Source: Dermacentor variabilis
Lineage: Eukaryota; Arthropoda; Arachnida; Ixodida; Ixodidae
Direction: 5' to 3'
DNA: 64,000 bases
NCBI RefSeq assembly: GCF_050947875.1
Contig: NC_134572.1
Coordinates: 117,528,709-117,592,708, forward strand
The translations under genes were made by a program, and so were the position numbers. Under the pieces are notes generated by a model. The model had not been told where the DNA came from, searched no databases, and was given only the letters and a program-made list of their open reading frames with translations. This document shows positions 1 through 45,904 of this stretch, in pieces; the stretch's first letter is position 1, and each line of letters starts with the position of its first letter.

Positions 1-11
1 CTTGCAAAATG

Positions 12-17
12 TTTATT
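12..17 (-). promoter_or_regulatory. Poly(A) signal of ATIC
   Basis: AATAAA on the minus strand lies about 200 nt past the ATIC stop codon. Cleavage would be expected close to, or just beyond, the window edge. Confidence 0.6.
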
Positions 18-214
18 GTTCAGGCTTCTCATCTGTATCCAAAAAGGTTATGTACACCACACACGTGCATGCTCTAAAATTGAGTGCAGCATGTGTAATA
101 TAGCCACGAAATATTTTTGCTTCCTTTCAAGGCACTTTCTCAAAGAATGGTTTGTATGGAGGCCAGGAGACAGTTTAGCAGGTGGTGGATTGCCTGTCTA
201 CCTGCAGCAGCTCC

Positions 215-34124
<33,910 letters not shown>

Positions 34125-34503
34125 CGTGCTCGCTCGTCTTCCTGGAGGAAAAGTGATCCCGCCGAGCCGGTGACACAAGGATCTGCGGCCAGCGAAAACT
34201 CTGCGAGAGCGAGCGGCGAGGAGGATACACATGGGACGAGCCTTTTGCAAGATAATCAGCAGATAGCCGGCCTCCCGAGAGTGGTATTGGACTGATCCGA
34301 AGGAGTGTAGTGCGTAATTTCACGAATGCCATGCAGTTTAACGTTCTAGAAAAGCGCAAGCAGCTTAAATGCCGCGCCTCTTACCGTTTATTTCTGCTTA
34401 GTCAACCCTCAATAAACAAGAAACGCAAACCAAAAAATAAGAACTGAGCAGCATTCAGAAAAGCATTATTTTATATAGTGCAAAATATAACCTTCGACAG
34501 CGC

Positions 34504-34577
34504 GGCGCCGTGGCTTAGTTGGTTAAAGCGCCTGTCTAGTAAACAGGAGATCGTGGGTTCGAATCCCACCGGTGCCT
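34504..34577 (+). tRNA. tRNA-Thr (anticodon AGT)
   Basis: It folds as a full cloverleaf: acceptor stem GGCGCCG with CGGTGCC (one G-U), A box TGGCTTAGTTGG, anticodon stem CTGT/ACAG around CTAGTAA with anticodon AGT, B box GGGTTCGAATCC, and discriminator T. There is no intron and no encoded CCA, as normal for eukaryotes. The sequence is nearly the same as animal tRNA-Thr(AGT). It lies 380 bp upstream of ATIC in divergent orientation. Confidence 0.98.
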
Positions 34578-34590
34578 CGTGTCGGTTACC

Positions 34591-34607
34591 TTTTTTTTTT
34601 TTTTTTT
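34591..34607 (+). terminator. RNA polymerase III terminator of tRNA-Thr
   Basis: A run of 17 T residues starts 14 nt after the tRNA end. This is a strong Pol III stop and supports active transcription. Confidence 0.9.
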
Positions 34608-35144
34608 CACCTTTCTATTTAATAGAAAGGGATATACAATTATTACACGTTTATATTTCATAGGAAGGAATACGCAACGTAAACATGAATCGAAGCATGC
34701 AAATGAAAACGGACGCGCCCACGTTGCACCTGCAAAGGTCTGCGCACCATGTTGAAGGACGCTAAATATGCACGTTGCTTCCTAGGTAACGTCACTATAC
34801 ATTGTCATCTGCAAAAAAAAAATAAAGAGAAATACCCAAAACGTAAAAGGTCCACGTCTGCCCCAACACCACCAAATTGACCTTCGATGAATCGGATGCT
34901 GCTTTTATTCCACATTTACTGTATACGTACACTCTTTTCATACTAAACGGTGCTCAACGAGCCTAATAATACGCTATGCATTTTACTTTGATACACGATG
35001 TTCTCTCACAAGTGGCCTCAACCGCAAAAGTCTGCATTCACGGATGCTCGCGATCCGTGAGAATCATAACACCGGCCAACACCAAAGTGTTACAATGGTG
35101 CAAATTACTGCACCGTGAATCGCAACATCGTAACACCAAAGTGT

Positions 35145-35280
35145 TACGATGTATACGGCGAAAGGTTAATTGAATTCAGTGGCACAAAAATCTGGAATAT
35201 TTTACCCCTAGAAGTTAAAACCGCACGTACTTTCAAGCAGTGCAGCAAATTCTTTTTTCTTGATAACCAGAATCTCTAAC
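35145..35280 (+). pseudogene. CR1/Jockey-like LINE ORF2 C-terminal fragment
   Basis: It encodes RLIEFSGTKIWNILPLEVK and TARTFKQCSKFFF then a stop, the usual last residues (GxxxWNxLPxxI) of CR1/Jockey-type LINE proteins. Only this tail is present; the sequence upstream is not coding. Confidence 0.65.
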
Positions 35281-36171
35281 TTACTTGAATTCATTATGTA
35301 CGAGTATTTTCAGAATGTTTCTTGTCTGCATAAACTCATGACGTGTTCCGGAATACTGTGCTGTTAAAATCTGCGCCTGACCCGTATGTTATAATTTATA
35401 GTCTTCCCAGTCTATCGGTCCAGATATCCGTATAACCATCATTATGTGAAGAAAAATAAAGCACTTGCACTTGCTAAAAACTAAAAACAATATTACTGCG
35501 CAGTCCCCCTCGAACCTAAAGGTCACCTCTCTCCTCATCCAAGTCATTGTCATTGTGGCGAGGTCGCGAGTACAATTTACGTTTTTTTTTTTCCCCCGGA
35601 ATTTCCGTGCTTCGCAAACTTTGTTGCGGTGTTGGCTACGTACGTAGACTGGCGGCAAAATCAGGGGTCCACGCGCATAGTGCAGGGAAGGAGGCGTGCA
35701 AGCGTGAAATGCAGAATGAAAGCGTCAAGCAACAAACGGAACAAAACTACGTAACCTATACAGACAGCGCTAGGCGTCGCAAGGTCGCTGTGTGCGAGTG
35801 CAGTCTGTTCACGTATGTATCTTATCAGGGGAGACAGCAGACCATCCAACTGGCGTGACACCGTGGAGAAGGGTCTTTCCTGATTCTTGAAACGTTATCT
35901 TTACGACACGCTCCCTCGAGTCGGGTCAACAGCCGCTCGCAAAGAGCTGTTTCGTCGGGCGGCAGGGCTTGGCTGATAAGGGACCGCTAGAGGAGAGAGA
36001 ATTGGATATCACACATGCTCTACAGCGCCAGACGCGAAAAGACTACGTATTCCGCAGAATCTGCATTACTGGCCGCATTAACAGCTTACCCCTGCTACGT
36101 TGATTGCGGTTACAGGCAGGAGGCTCGAATTAACTTATACAGGAAGTTTCCATCCGCGACCTCTACTTCAA

Positions 36172-36177
<6 letters not shown>

Positions 36178-36237
<60 letters not shown>
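36178..36237. repeat. (CT)n microsatellite and T-run
   Basis: About 60 bp of pure CT followed by a T-run to about 36251. Confidence 0.98.
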
Positions 36238-36239
<2 letters not shown>

Positions 36240-36874
36240 TTTTTTTTTTTTCGTCAATCCGCCTTCAACTTCCTCCTTATACATATATGTGAACTTCTAG
36301 TTCAACTCGGCTAGATAATTTCACTCGTGTCTGGTCTCTAATCGACTTTCTTTGTCCACGTTAAGCCTGTCACATTTTAATTAAACATTCGGCACTTGTT
36401 TTAAGGTACATATGTTGCAGTTGCTGTGATTTCTCGATAAGGAATACGCATGTGGTTGAAATCTCGAGTCGACCACGCAGTGTCGAAGTGTGCGAGTACG
36501 GTCGAACGTACCACATGGATCATATATGACACGGTTGATCGGAGGTTCTGTGGGATACGATCTTCGAAACAAGTACGTGTCCTGTTTCGGGACGACTCGG
36601 ACGCTGTCTCGAGCCGCGGTGACAAAATGAGATAAATTTCTGAGCCACCCATGGGGCGGCCGCGTAAATTTAGATCTCACATGTTCCCGGCAAGCTTTTT
36701 TCTTTTTTAATTTCTTTATTTATTGCGACAGCGTGTCTTCTGGCACAAAGAATTATTTACACGTGTAGATACACGCCGGATTCTCGGAAGAAGTCCAGCA
36801 GTGTCCGATGGTGGGGCCCCAAGATCCAACTGTCTACATCTGGTGCAGGCACGTACGCAGGATTTTTTCTTCGT

Positions 36875-36894
36875 GGGGGGGGGGGGGGGGGGGG
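36875..36894 (+). repeat. Poly-G tract inside a repeat end
   Basis: Twenty G residues follow GTACGCAGGATTTTTTCTTCG. The length should be treated with care, since homopolymers are error-prone in assembly. Confidence 0.8.
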
Positions 36895-39596
36895 CAACCC
36901 AAGGTAACTTCCTGCAAATGAGTGGGGCGTACTTTACTAGCACAAATGTGAACGTGCACCACTCGCCATAAAAACGCGTAAACCCACAAAAGATAAATGA
37001 AATAAGGTGTATTTTCAGGTACGCCCTGTGCGATACACCTCTCCTTTACTTGGCAAACAAGGAACTACGTCAAACGGACTTGCGCAGGAAAGAAGCGCAG
37101 GAAGAACACTGCCAAGGACAAGTAAAGAAGCCAAAGTGTAAAATAAAGATTACTTTAGTAGAATACAACTAAAAAAAAAAAACAGCAGTTGGGGACTAAG
37201 GCACACAAACCGCGCGGGATTGTGTTACTTCACCAGCCAATCACAGAAGCAAACAAAATCGTCGTCATGCGGCCTTTTCAAAATGGCGTCGTACTTGATA
37301 CCTCCGGAGCGTCTGCTGTTCTTCAGTAGTCTTTTCATCGGCGGAAGCAATGAGGTGTGCAACAGACATGGACAAAACGTATGGAGTCTGAGCATTTCCC
37401 TCTTCAAAAATCTGCGGTGCAGTTCATTTCACTGCTGAACCCGTTTTACTCATGAAACTTCACTGCCAGCTGAAGTGAAAGTTCACAACAAATAGTTGTA
37501 GTGAAGCAAGCACGTTATTTCAGTTCAATAAAGAATTAGGCATTCGCCATTCCAGTATAATAGGTGAGGGAAAAGGTATAAAATTACGCCCTAATAATTT
37601 TATTTTTGTGGTTACCGCCTTATTTGCGTAACAGAAAACGTTTGAAGTACGAGTTATTTGCAGCCTCCCGGAGGAACAGTGGCTGGCGGTTATGAGGGCG
37701 TGGGCGGGGCTTCACTGCAGACTTAGTTTCGCATCCGACTGTAGTAGCGTTTCTTGAATTAGCTCTGGAAGGACTATAGAGAAATATATATTAACGGAAC
37801 CGTCACAGTTCTTTTGGATCCCTCGTTTATGCTCTACCAAGTTAAGTGCCGCAAACGACTCGTATTGTTATTTGGGAAGTTACGTAACGATGCGTGGCTG
37901 CCAGTCCAGTACAATCTCTTAGGGCGCAGGACGCTGCGATTCTAGACGTACTACGCCCACCGCGGAAGCTTAGAAAGACACATAAGCACAGCAGAGAAGT
38001 GGCTATACGTCAGGCGGCTCGACTGATAGCTGTAGAAGCGTCATTCAAAACACACGGAATTGTTCTCCACTTCCGGCGGCGTTTTCTCTACTTCCTCTTT
38101 AAATGAAAATATGTTTATCTACAAATATTTTCATAAACAAAAGTTACATTTCTTAACTTTCGCTTTTTCTTCCTGTTTGGCTGTTGCCTCGGTAGCCGAC
38201 AATGGATTCCTTAGTAGATCGCTTAATTTCTCAACGCCTTGCGACTCTTGTTACCAGTTAGCAATTTTGCACGAAAAGTGCTCAACAATTGGGCAAAAAC
38301 CAGACGAGGTAACGGATGACATTCATGTTGCTTATGGATTTAACTGTTATTGCAGGGTTTGATGACGGACGCTGTTTCGCATTATTTTATTCTTGACCTT
38401 ATCTAACCCATATCGCGGGTTATGGTGGCGAGGAGTTACGGAGTCGCCATCTGTCGGAAGCGCCTCACTTTCGTAGTATGAGGGATCACGCAGCGCGCTC
38501 CTCATAGATTTCGCTTACGGTGCTCAATAATAACACCACGTGGCAGCCCTCCTGGACATTTATATAGGTGCTCTCAAAACGAGGGAAGTTTTTGACTGTC
38601 AATATAACAATCTTGGGCAAACTGAAAGCACAGGATCGTTTACAGACGCTATCTCTTTACGGAATACGTACAGTACGCCACTGCGCGCGGTCGCCGCGAT
38701 GGAGTCTCCCGTAAAGACCTTCCATCCACGCGCCACCGCCGCCGGTCGGCGGAAACGTGTATAGAGGAGGCTTTAGTCTCCCGAACCGGCTTCTTGCCTG
38801 AAAGGTATGCAAACACTGAGAGTAAACTACGTGAAATATGTTCTCATAGTGGGCTGTCTGTATAACCAAATGGGGCATAACAGAATGGAGCCTCAATCCA
38901 GCGATCGCGCGGGTTCGCAGCGACCGACTGCGCGTCTGCATGCATGTCTGCGCACAATGTTATGCTTTCGCTGTGAGCGCGTTTTCGCACCATGCCGTGA
39001 GCTATAGGCCGCAGCAAATGAGCATTTGACAGTACATTAGCAACCATTGTGGCGTGGACCCTATCAGAACTGTTCAAAAATAATTCCATTATAGAGACTT
39101 CGACGCCAAGCTACGGCGACTGTGATGTGCCGTCGCGACGATTCAATCTTTTTTTGTCTTCTAAATCCTTGGACATTTCAATATTATTTCTCAAGTTGCG
39201 TCGCACTGTGTGTTTATTGGTCTTCTCAGCGTGCGATATTACTCTGGTTGATTTTCGTAATCCAGTGCATTAATTCATAACACAAACATAACCATATGCT
39301 GTGCATCTTTTAATGTGTGTCTTACCGCTCCCTTTCCGTTCCAGTGAACTTGCCAGTAGCTAGCATCAACAAGTTCATAGACCAAACCGTCATGACATTA
39401 GCCAGGCAGTGGGCGCGGGCGAGCGTCTCAGTGCGCGTTTTCTGCTACTCGCCGAACATCGCGCAGTCTCGGCGCCGTAGCAGAAATCTTCCTCGCGTCT
39501 GTGCTTGCTGCATACCCGAGTTGTAGCCGATGGCTGCCTGCCGGTTCTAAGCTTCGCCAGCCAAGCTTCACGCAGCCCCTTCCCTTTGGCTACGTG

Positions 39597-39781
39597 TAGT
39601 GGCGTAGCAACAGGAGGGGCCGGGGGGCCGTGGGCCCCGGGTGCAAGAGGCCAGCGGGCGGAAGGGGGGGGGGGTCGTATACGTCTGAAGACACCCCTCT
39701 TTCCGCCGGCTACACACACGGGGGGGGGGGTGACAGAAGATCTATGGGCCCCGGGTGTCAGACGACCTAGCTACGCCACTG
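39597..39781. mobile_element. Short hAT-type MITE with 8-bp target duplication
   Basis: The ends are TAGTGGCGTAGC and the inverted GCTACGCCACTG; GCTACGTG is duplicated at 39589-39596 and 39782-39789. The interior holds two poly-G runs and paired GGGCCCCGGGTG motifs. The perfect duplication suggests a recent insertion. Confidence 0.85.
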
Positions 39782-40128
39782 GCTACGTGTGAATAAGGCT
39801 GACACCGGGCTCCGTTGCGTGAGTCCGGCACTGCGGCACCGAGCGTCTGTAAGTAGTCTGCGTCTGTAAGTAGTCTACTGTGCTGCACGCCTCCAAAGCC
39901 AGCCACTACCTATTACAGTACTTTCAAATGTTGTCAAGCAGACACCCAAGGCGGTAAAGCCTCACAATTTAATCAGAACCGCTGCGCAGGTAGGGCTTTA
40001 AACTTTCGTTTTCATTCGCTTCGGCACTTCAGAAGCAGCCGACGCGGCCGCTGTGTCCACGTGATCCCTCATGTCACGTCACGCCGACGGTGGCGCTAGC
40101 TTTTCCAGTGGTCGAGCTCGCCGCCAAT

Positions 40129-40299
40129 ATGGTTCCAAGAATCTGTCAGCGTCGCGACGAGCCGTTACACGAGGAAATAATGAAGCAAAAGGAAAAGTTA
40201 AACCCAATTGGCGTTTTCTCTGGCCGCAACTCGTTCCACGTGCATACAGACCCGCTGACCACGAACCGAATCCCTTACTTGGTCCCTAGATCAGCCTAA
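40129..40299 (+). CDS. Possible small ORF, 56 residues, unknown
   Basis: It starts MVPRICQRRDEP, has a charged helix-like part (EEIMKQKEKL) and ends IPYLVPRSA with TAA. The start context (CCAATATGG) is good, and the upstream 100 bp are CpG-rich with CACGTG and a CRE-like TCACGTCAC. I do not recognise the protein and no intron is evident. It could be chance; codon use gives no clear answer over so short a frame. Confidence 0.25.
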   Translation: MVPRICQRRDEPLHEEIMKQKEKLNPIGVFSGRNSFHVHTDPLTTNRIPYLVPRSA

Positions 40300-40979
40300 A
40301 CGAAGAAGGTTGCACTAACGAAGCAACAGCGATGCGCGTGACCGTCGTAAAGGTGGTGACAACTGAATGCATCTGGAGTTAATCGCGTGGGCACCGAACC
40401 GATGAGGAAACTGGCCTTCACACCCCAAAAGATGCTGATAACTACCGCCATCCAAAAGGAGTGAAAAAGGCAGCAAAATGTTGACCGCCGAATAGCTGTC
40501 AAGTTTCAACATTGATTTGGCGGCGCTATAGGAATGTGTGTGAGAAGTGGTGTCGTGGGCGGGGATGTCCTTCGAGGTACAGGAAACCCCGGAAGGACGT
40601 ATCTATAATTGTACGGATAATTCAATGTCACACATGCGAATATCCGCTTCATAAATAAAATAGTACTTTCTTTACAGCTAGGCCCACACTTGTTGGCGAA
40701 GACAATCAAGGCGATTAAATGGCCTCGGCTACGTTAGATACAGCTTTGACTGATTGCAAGTCAGGTATATGGCGCCAGCGCTCGAGGGACAGGGGGTGGT
40801 GGCCGCCATTCCTTCAGGCGTTGCGCCCGAATCGGCTCAAAGTGGCATCGCACTGGCCGTCGCAGGCACTGAACGCGAGCACGCCAGCTGTGATTATGTG
40901 TGCTGTAGTGTCGAATAAAAACGAATAAAAGCAAAATCAAGTATCGGATGGCTCTTCAGTCACTGACTGATGTGGTTAC

Positions 40980-40981
<2 letters not shown>

Positions 40982-41027
<46 letters not shown>

Positions 41028-41048
41028 CCCATCCCCCCCCCACACACA

Positions 41049-41101
<53 letters not shown>
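40982..41101. repeat. Compound (CT)n-(CA)n-(TA)n microsatellite
   Basis: CT, then CA, then a C-run and CA, then a pure TA run from 41051. The TA run forms the left flank of the inverted structure around the palindrome. Confidence 0.97.
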
Positions 41102-41105
<4 letters not shown>

Positions 41106-41232
41106 CGCAATTACAGATTACAGGAGATTACAAGATTACTAATAAATATCGGGCCCCCCGGTTAACTCCCTTCCTGCTTCTTCGTTACATAACGAGGGTC
41201 TCGAATCCGGCAACATTGATGTATTCAGGTAG

Positions 41233-41358
41233 ATCTTAAAACTTTTTGTGCGCAAACAAACAGGGACGAAGAATAGGGGCAACACAAGGACAAGCGCTTG
41301 TCCTTGTGTTGCCCCTATTCTTCGTCCCTGTTTGTTTGCGCACAAAAAGTTTTAAGAT
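41233..41358. repeat. Perfect 126-bp palindrome, 63-bp arms, no spacer
   Basis: The arms meet at CAAGCGCTTG (41291-41300) and pair without a mismatch from 41233 to 41358. An outer 16-bp inverted pair (41102-41117 with 41414-41429, GAGACGCAATTACAGA) lies next to TA and AT runs on the two sides, so the whole 480-bp stretch is fold-back DNA. Confidence 0.97.
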
Positions 41359-41434
41359 GAATCTGTTCCAACTAGACCGACTCGCAGTTATACATTCAGG
41401 TAGCATGTGTGGGTCTGTAATTGCGTCTCCTGTA

Positions 41435-41536
<102 letters not shown>

Positions 41537-41937
41537 GGGGTGCGCAAGGTGGTCGAAACAAAGACTCGAACTACCACAGTCACGTCCGAAATAGCTCTGG
41601 AGGTCTTTCAGTACGCTTATTAGGCGTCTCGGGTGCTCTGTGACAGGCGATGGCGTGTATAATTAAGGAACACACACTATGTCCGGCTTCGTTTTTTACA
41701 CTCTTGCTATGCTTCACCAAAATACATTGCGTATGCTTGACCACGTAACACAACTGTATTGCCACAAAGCTGACTTCAGAAAACCGGTATATGCTAAGAT
41801 TTTTATCTTAGCCAAATTTACATTCCCGCCAAACTTATTCGCTCAAACATCTGCAGCAATAAAATTGGCGGGATTGTGAATTTAAGTACGCTGCCATGTA
41901 CGCTGCAACAGTTTTTGAGATTCAAGAGAGATGAAAT

Positions 41938-42070
41938 GGCTAGCCGTGTCGCCGGCCGGGACACCAGGGTTTGGACTCGGGCCGGGTACGCGCCAGGATT
42001 GAAACCACTGGGTCGGGCTCGGGTGGGCCAGTGCATTGCACTTTCGGGTTCGGGCCGTGCTCGGGCCAGA
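41938..42070. repeat. CGGG-rich interspersed repeat fragment
   Basis: Repeated GGGCCGGG, CTCGGG and GGTCGGGCTCGGG words stand out from the surrounding AT-richer DNA. It looks like part of a low-complexity transposon interior, but no ends were found. Confidence 0.4.
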
Positions 42071-42556
42071 AGAAAAAAACAGCGCATGCAGCAGTGCTAG
42101 ACAGTATCGAGGATGCATCGTGAGGATGCTCGACTCTCACGCGTCCCCTCATGTTGTTTTCCCCGCATGGCTCTCGCATCTCCTGTAATCTGGCTTCTCC
42201 CCATAGCGTAGCTAAGCGCCGGCTGCGGTCAGCGAGGTAGCAGCGCATTACGAGAGATGGCGCAGTTGTTGCGCTGCTAATGCCACCTAACGGCGGGGTT
42301 AGGCGGGCGCGCAAGTGAGTAGGCTATTCCTCTTTGGCTTGGGGTCAGCAAGCAACGCGCAGTCTCCGCGCGTGAACCGATCCACGCTTCGTGGGATTGT
42401 CTCGAGAAAGGATTTAGAGCGGGACACCGGGATGGACGAACACGAACGTTTGAATGAACCACCGTTCGCGTGACCGCGTGACCGTACACGCGAACGACTA
42501 GGCGTTGGTGTCAGTTCAACGTGGGAGCGAACATATTCGCTCGCTATCCGGTCGCG

Positions 42557-42592
42557 GTGAGTCGGACTTCCTCAATTGGAAGTCCGATTCAC
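42557..42592. repeat. Strong hairpin
   Basis: Two 15-base arms (GTGAGTCGGACTTCC and its near-complement, one mismatch) surround a 6-base loop TCAATT. Confidence 0.8.
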
Positions 42593-42882
42593 CACGCCCA
42601 CATTCGGCTAGCAGGCAATAGTGTGTGAAAGGTTCAATAACTGCCCTTGTGATCGTTGGCACTACTGCGTTGTCGTTCCTTTGTCCCAAGGGCACGTGTG
42701 AGACCCCACAACGTGCATCTTAGCTACTTCATCACGGTTCCACCGGTAGTATTTATTCGTATCGTGATACACCCGATAAGATGTGCATTTGCGATACATT
42801 GATTAAGTGAGCATTGTGTATCTTTAGATACCAGATACACCTATAGCTAAATACTCGAAAACGCCCACAGTCACTGCAGGCT

Positions 42883-43120
42883 AGCACGGGGTAGCCTAGC
42901 GGCTATGGCATTGCGCTGCTAAGCACGAGGTCGCGGGATCGAATCCCGACGGCGGCGGCCACATGGGGACGAAATGCAAAAACACCCGTGTCGCTTGCAT
43001 TGGGGGCATGTTAAAGATCCTCCGGAGGTGAAAATTATTCCGGAGTTTCCGACTACGGCTTGCCTCGTGATCAAATCATGGTTTTGGTACGTAAAATCCC
43101 AGAATTCAATTATTTTAAGA
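42883..43120 (+). mobile_element. Ruka-type tRNA-derived SINE, near full length
   Basis: Head GGTAGCCTAGCGGCTATGGC (A box), GGGATCGAATCCC (B box), then ATGCAAAAACACCCGTGTCG, GTTAAAGATCCTCCGG and GTACGTAAAATCCCAGAATT. This order is that of the SINE described in ticks as Ruka. It appears to be the best preserved copy in the window. Confidence 0.88.
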
Positions 43121-43965
43121 GACGACATATTTATGTTCGTTCACGTTTATAATCAATAAACACGACCATAAGCATAAACAACGCATAAACACTATTTCAA
43201 TGAAGAGATTCTGCATTTTTTTTACTTTAATAAATGGCGGCACCCACCTTCCTCTATATATTTTAGGAGAATAGGATGCTGTGCGGCTCTATTATGCCCG
43301 AAACGTAGTTAACCGAAACTATGTGCTACCGTCATTATTCATTAGAGGAGTATTCAACCAGTTAACTTAAGTTTTGGAATATACAATTAATGCGGATGAT
43401 TAACAATATTCACTAATTAACTTGTAAAGTACGTGCATGACTTTAAAGGACATGTTATAATTGCAAAATTCAAGTCAGCGAATACTCCGATCATACTACA
43501 TAGCCTTTTACTAGGAAATGTGTGCCTAGGACGAGTTTCGCGAAAGAGGCATTGAAAATTTGTCCTGAAATAATTGCAGTTCAGGCGACAGCTTTCCATT
43601 TTGTACGGTGTGGTAACATTATTTAAATGAGCAAATGTATTGATCAGTGTTGGTAACTGTTATTGTCGGTATTAGTTAAGGCTAGTCACTGCTAAATGCC
43701 CGCACAGATGCTACAAAATAGCACATGTCCAGGAATTCAGGACATTGCCCCTTCGGCTATCTGTCGAACTTCGCCACAGTGCACCAGCGTAACTTCATTG
43801 GTAGCATTTAAAAAAAAGAAAGTATACTTCAGGTGGCCGCCCGAATTTTAATACTTTCAGTTAGCGACATCGAGAGTACGTTACGCGGTTTTATTAACGT
43901 GCATATTTACGGCACTTAGTCGTATCGTCTTTGATACGTTAGAGCAGTGCTTGTTCAGGGTTAAA

Positions 43966-44545
43966 GTGTGGGCACAGAACGTAGGAAGAGGTCGAGGAAA
44001 TCGGCAACCAACTGCAGAGTAAATAAAAGTGTAAGTAGACAACCCGGAGTCAACAAAAAGAAAGTTAGAGAAACAGAGATGGTAAATTGGATGCAAATAA
44101 TGTAAACAAACAAGAACAAACAAAAAAAGGACCATGGAGATTTGTAAATATGGTGAGAAAGAAATCAGGAGAGAGGATCTGTATGGATGGATAACACAAA
44201 AGGCAGTGCCTTGCTATTTCAGGCCCGGTCGATCTGGCTAACTGAGGACGAAAACACACGGAGCAAATATCTGAAACAAGATGAGGCATGTGACTGCCGC
44301 AGCAAGATTCCGTAAAGGTCCCAGCACATCATAGTGGAATGTCAAGGCATTCCCCCAGCAAGACCAGTAGGAAACGTCCACCTCTCGAAAGCGCTGGGAT
44401 TCAACATGGATGGCAGCATCAACTAGTCAGCAGCCGAGATAAGCAAGAGACGCTTAGAAAATTGATGAAAAAAAAGAAAGCAGGGAAGAAATTGACAGAA
44501 CTGGAGCCGTTACTGGCATAGGTAACTAACTGTACAATACAGAGA
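43966..44545 (+). pseudogene. LINE 3' fragment, copy 1
   Basis: Read in pieces it encodes HIIVECQGIPPARP and KALGFNMDG with several stops. It aligns along its length with 53474-54275. The motif H..V.C..I.P.RP is like the C-terminal cysteine/histidine region of a non-LTR retrotransposon ORF2. Confidence 0.6.
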
Positions 44546-45289
44546 CAGATGTTTCAATGTTGAAAGAAAAAAGCAAGGAGGCATAGACAGAATGCTAGAC
44601 AGCGATAGATGCAGCTAAAGTTAATTAGAACACGCAGGCTAGGCGATTAGTTGTCACGGCGCTGTCTCAAATGGGGATGTCAATAAGAAGCATCATCATC
44701 ACCACTCAGAAAGCTGAATGTGGTGTGCGGGCCTGCATGATTCTTCTTCGGAAATTTGCCTCCGCCACCGTTATCAAGCCGAAAACTTCGATGACTGACG
44801 CTGCATGATCACTAATTATTTGTATACGTCCGTCAACAAACACTACGCGCATAGTCGGGAACACCACTTGCTTCCCGCGTCGCTTGCGCAGCGTCGTCTG
44901 CTCTGTTCTCTTGAGAGAGAAAGCGGCGCAAGTACGCATTCCTCCCCCCCCCCATATGTCGCATACAGACACCATCTTCCCGCTGGCTCCTCTGATTGGT
45001 TCGTGGGCACTGTAGCTTTCTCTGCGCTGCAAGCAGATAGACGCTGTCGAATTTCACGACACCACGACCAGTTTGGGCGTAAACATTAGGGCGGTGTCGC
45101 CACCCGTTTTGAGAAAAAGGTGTTTTTTTTAGTGCTGACTTCACACAGGTTTGGTGTATCTGGAATCTGGGTATCTTGTAACCCTTTCCACCAAGAAAGC
45201 GGCCCTCTCACTCATCCGTAGCATCGCAGCAAGTAGCAAACGTTAGCAAAATGTTAACATGTTGGTTGGACGTCGCATGCACAAATGAC

Positions 45290-45735
45290 TATTCGTATAG
45301 GATTGACCAAGCCTGCGGAGTGCAATTTGTGCGTGCACGATGAGACACTAGCGCACCTGCCGTGCCACTACCCATCCTTTGACACCCAATGTGTGCTCTG
45401 CAAGTTAGGCTCAGCCGATTGAACAATAGGACACTCTCTGAGGAAAAGATCATGGTACCGTGGCCTATGCATTCTTGTAAGCAAAAGGTCACAAAAGCCC
45501 TTCTGCACTTCTTGAACGCGACTGGATTGTGCGAGCGCTTGTGAATGCGGACATTCCTTTGCGAGCGTGTTCACAATGGCTGAATCTTTATTATTTTTCT
45601 CTTTCCTTCTTACCTATTCCTCCACCTTTCCCGCTTAGCCAACCGGGCACGTTCTAGGTGATTCTCCCTATCTTTCCCCCTTCGCCTCTCTCTCTTTTCT
45701 AGCAAAATATAGGTCTCAACGAGACAAAAACCAAA
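45290..45735 (+). pseudogene. Second LINE family, ORF2 C terminus and 3' end
   Basis: It encodes LCVHDETLAHLPCHYPSF, then SLRKRSW and a helix ending TRLDCASA, matching the usual C..C..EETLEH.LC.CP and K.LL.FL..TGL layout of tick LINE tails. Stops and a frameshift are present. A pyrimidine-rich 3' tail follows (45590-45700). Confidence 0.65.
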
Positions 45736-45839
45736 AATTAGTCGCAGAGCAGTGTAAAAATAACGTTACGGGCGTGATTAGCACCAAGAGAGTCGAAAAT
45801 TAACCCCTTTGTACTATATTCCTGTACAGGGTGTGTTGT

Positions 45840-45842
<3 letters not shown>

Positions 45843-45901
<59 letters not shown>
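45843..45901. repeat. (AT)n microsatellite
   Basis: About 59 bp of pure AT repeat. Confidence 0.98.

Positions 45902-45904
<3 letters not shown>

Noticed and set aside
35125..35152. Hairpin with 12-bp perfect arms and CAAA loop
   Set aside because: It could suggest a terminator, but eukaryotic genes do not use such stems, there is no T-run, and it lies beside LINE debris.
37894..38106. 70-residue open frame with basic composition
   Set aside because: It begins with GTG rather than ATG, has no recognised domain and no promoter evidence.
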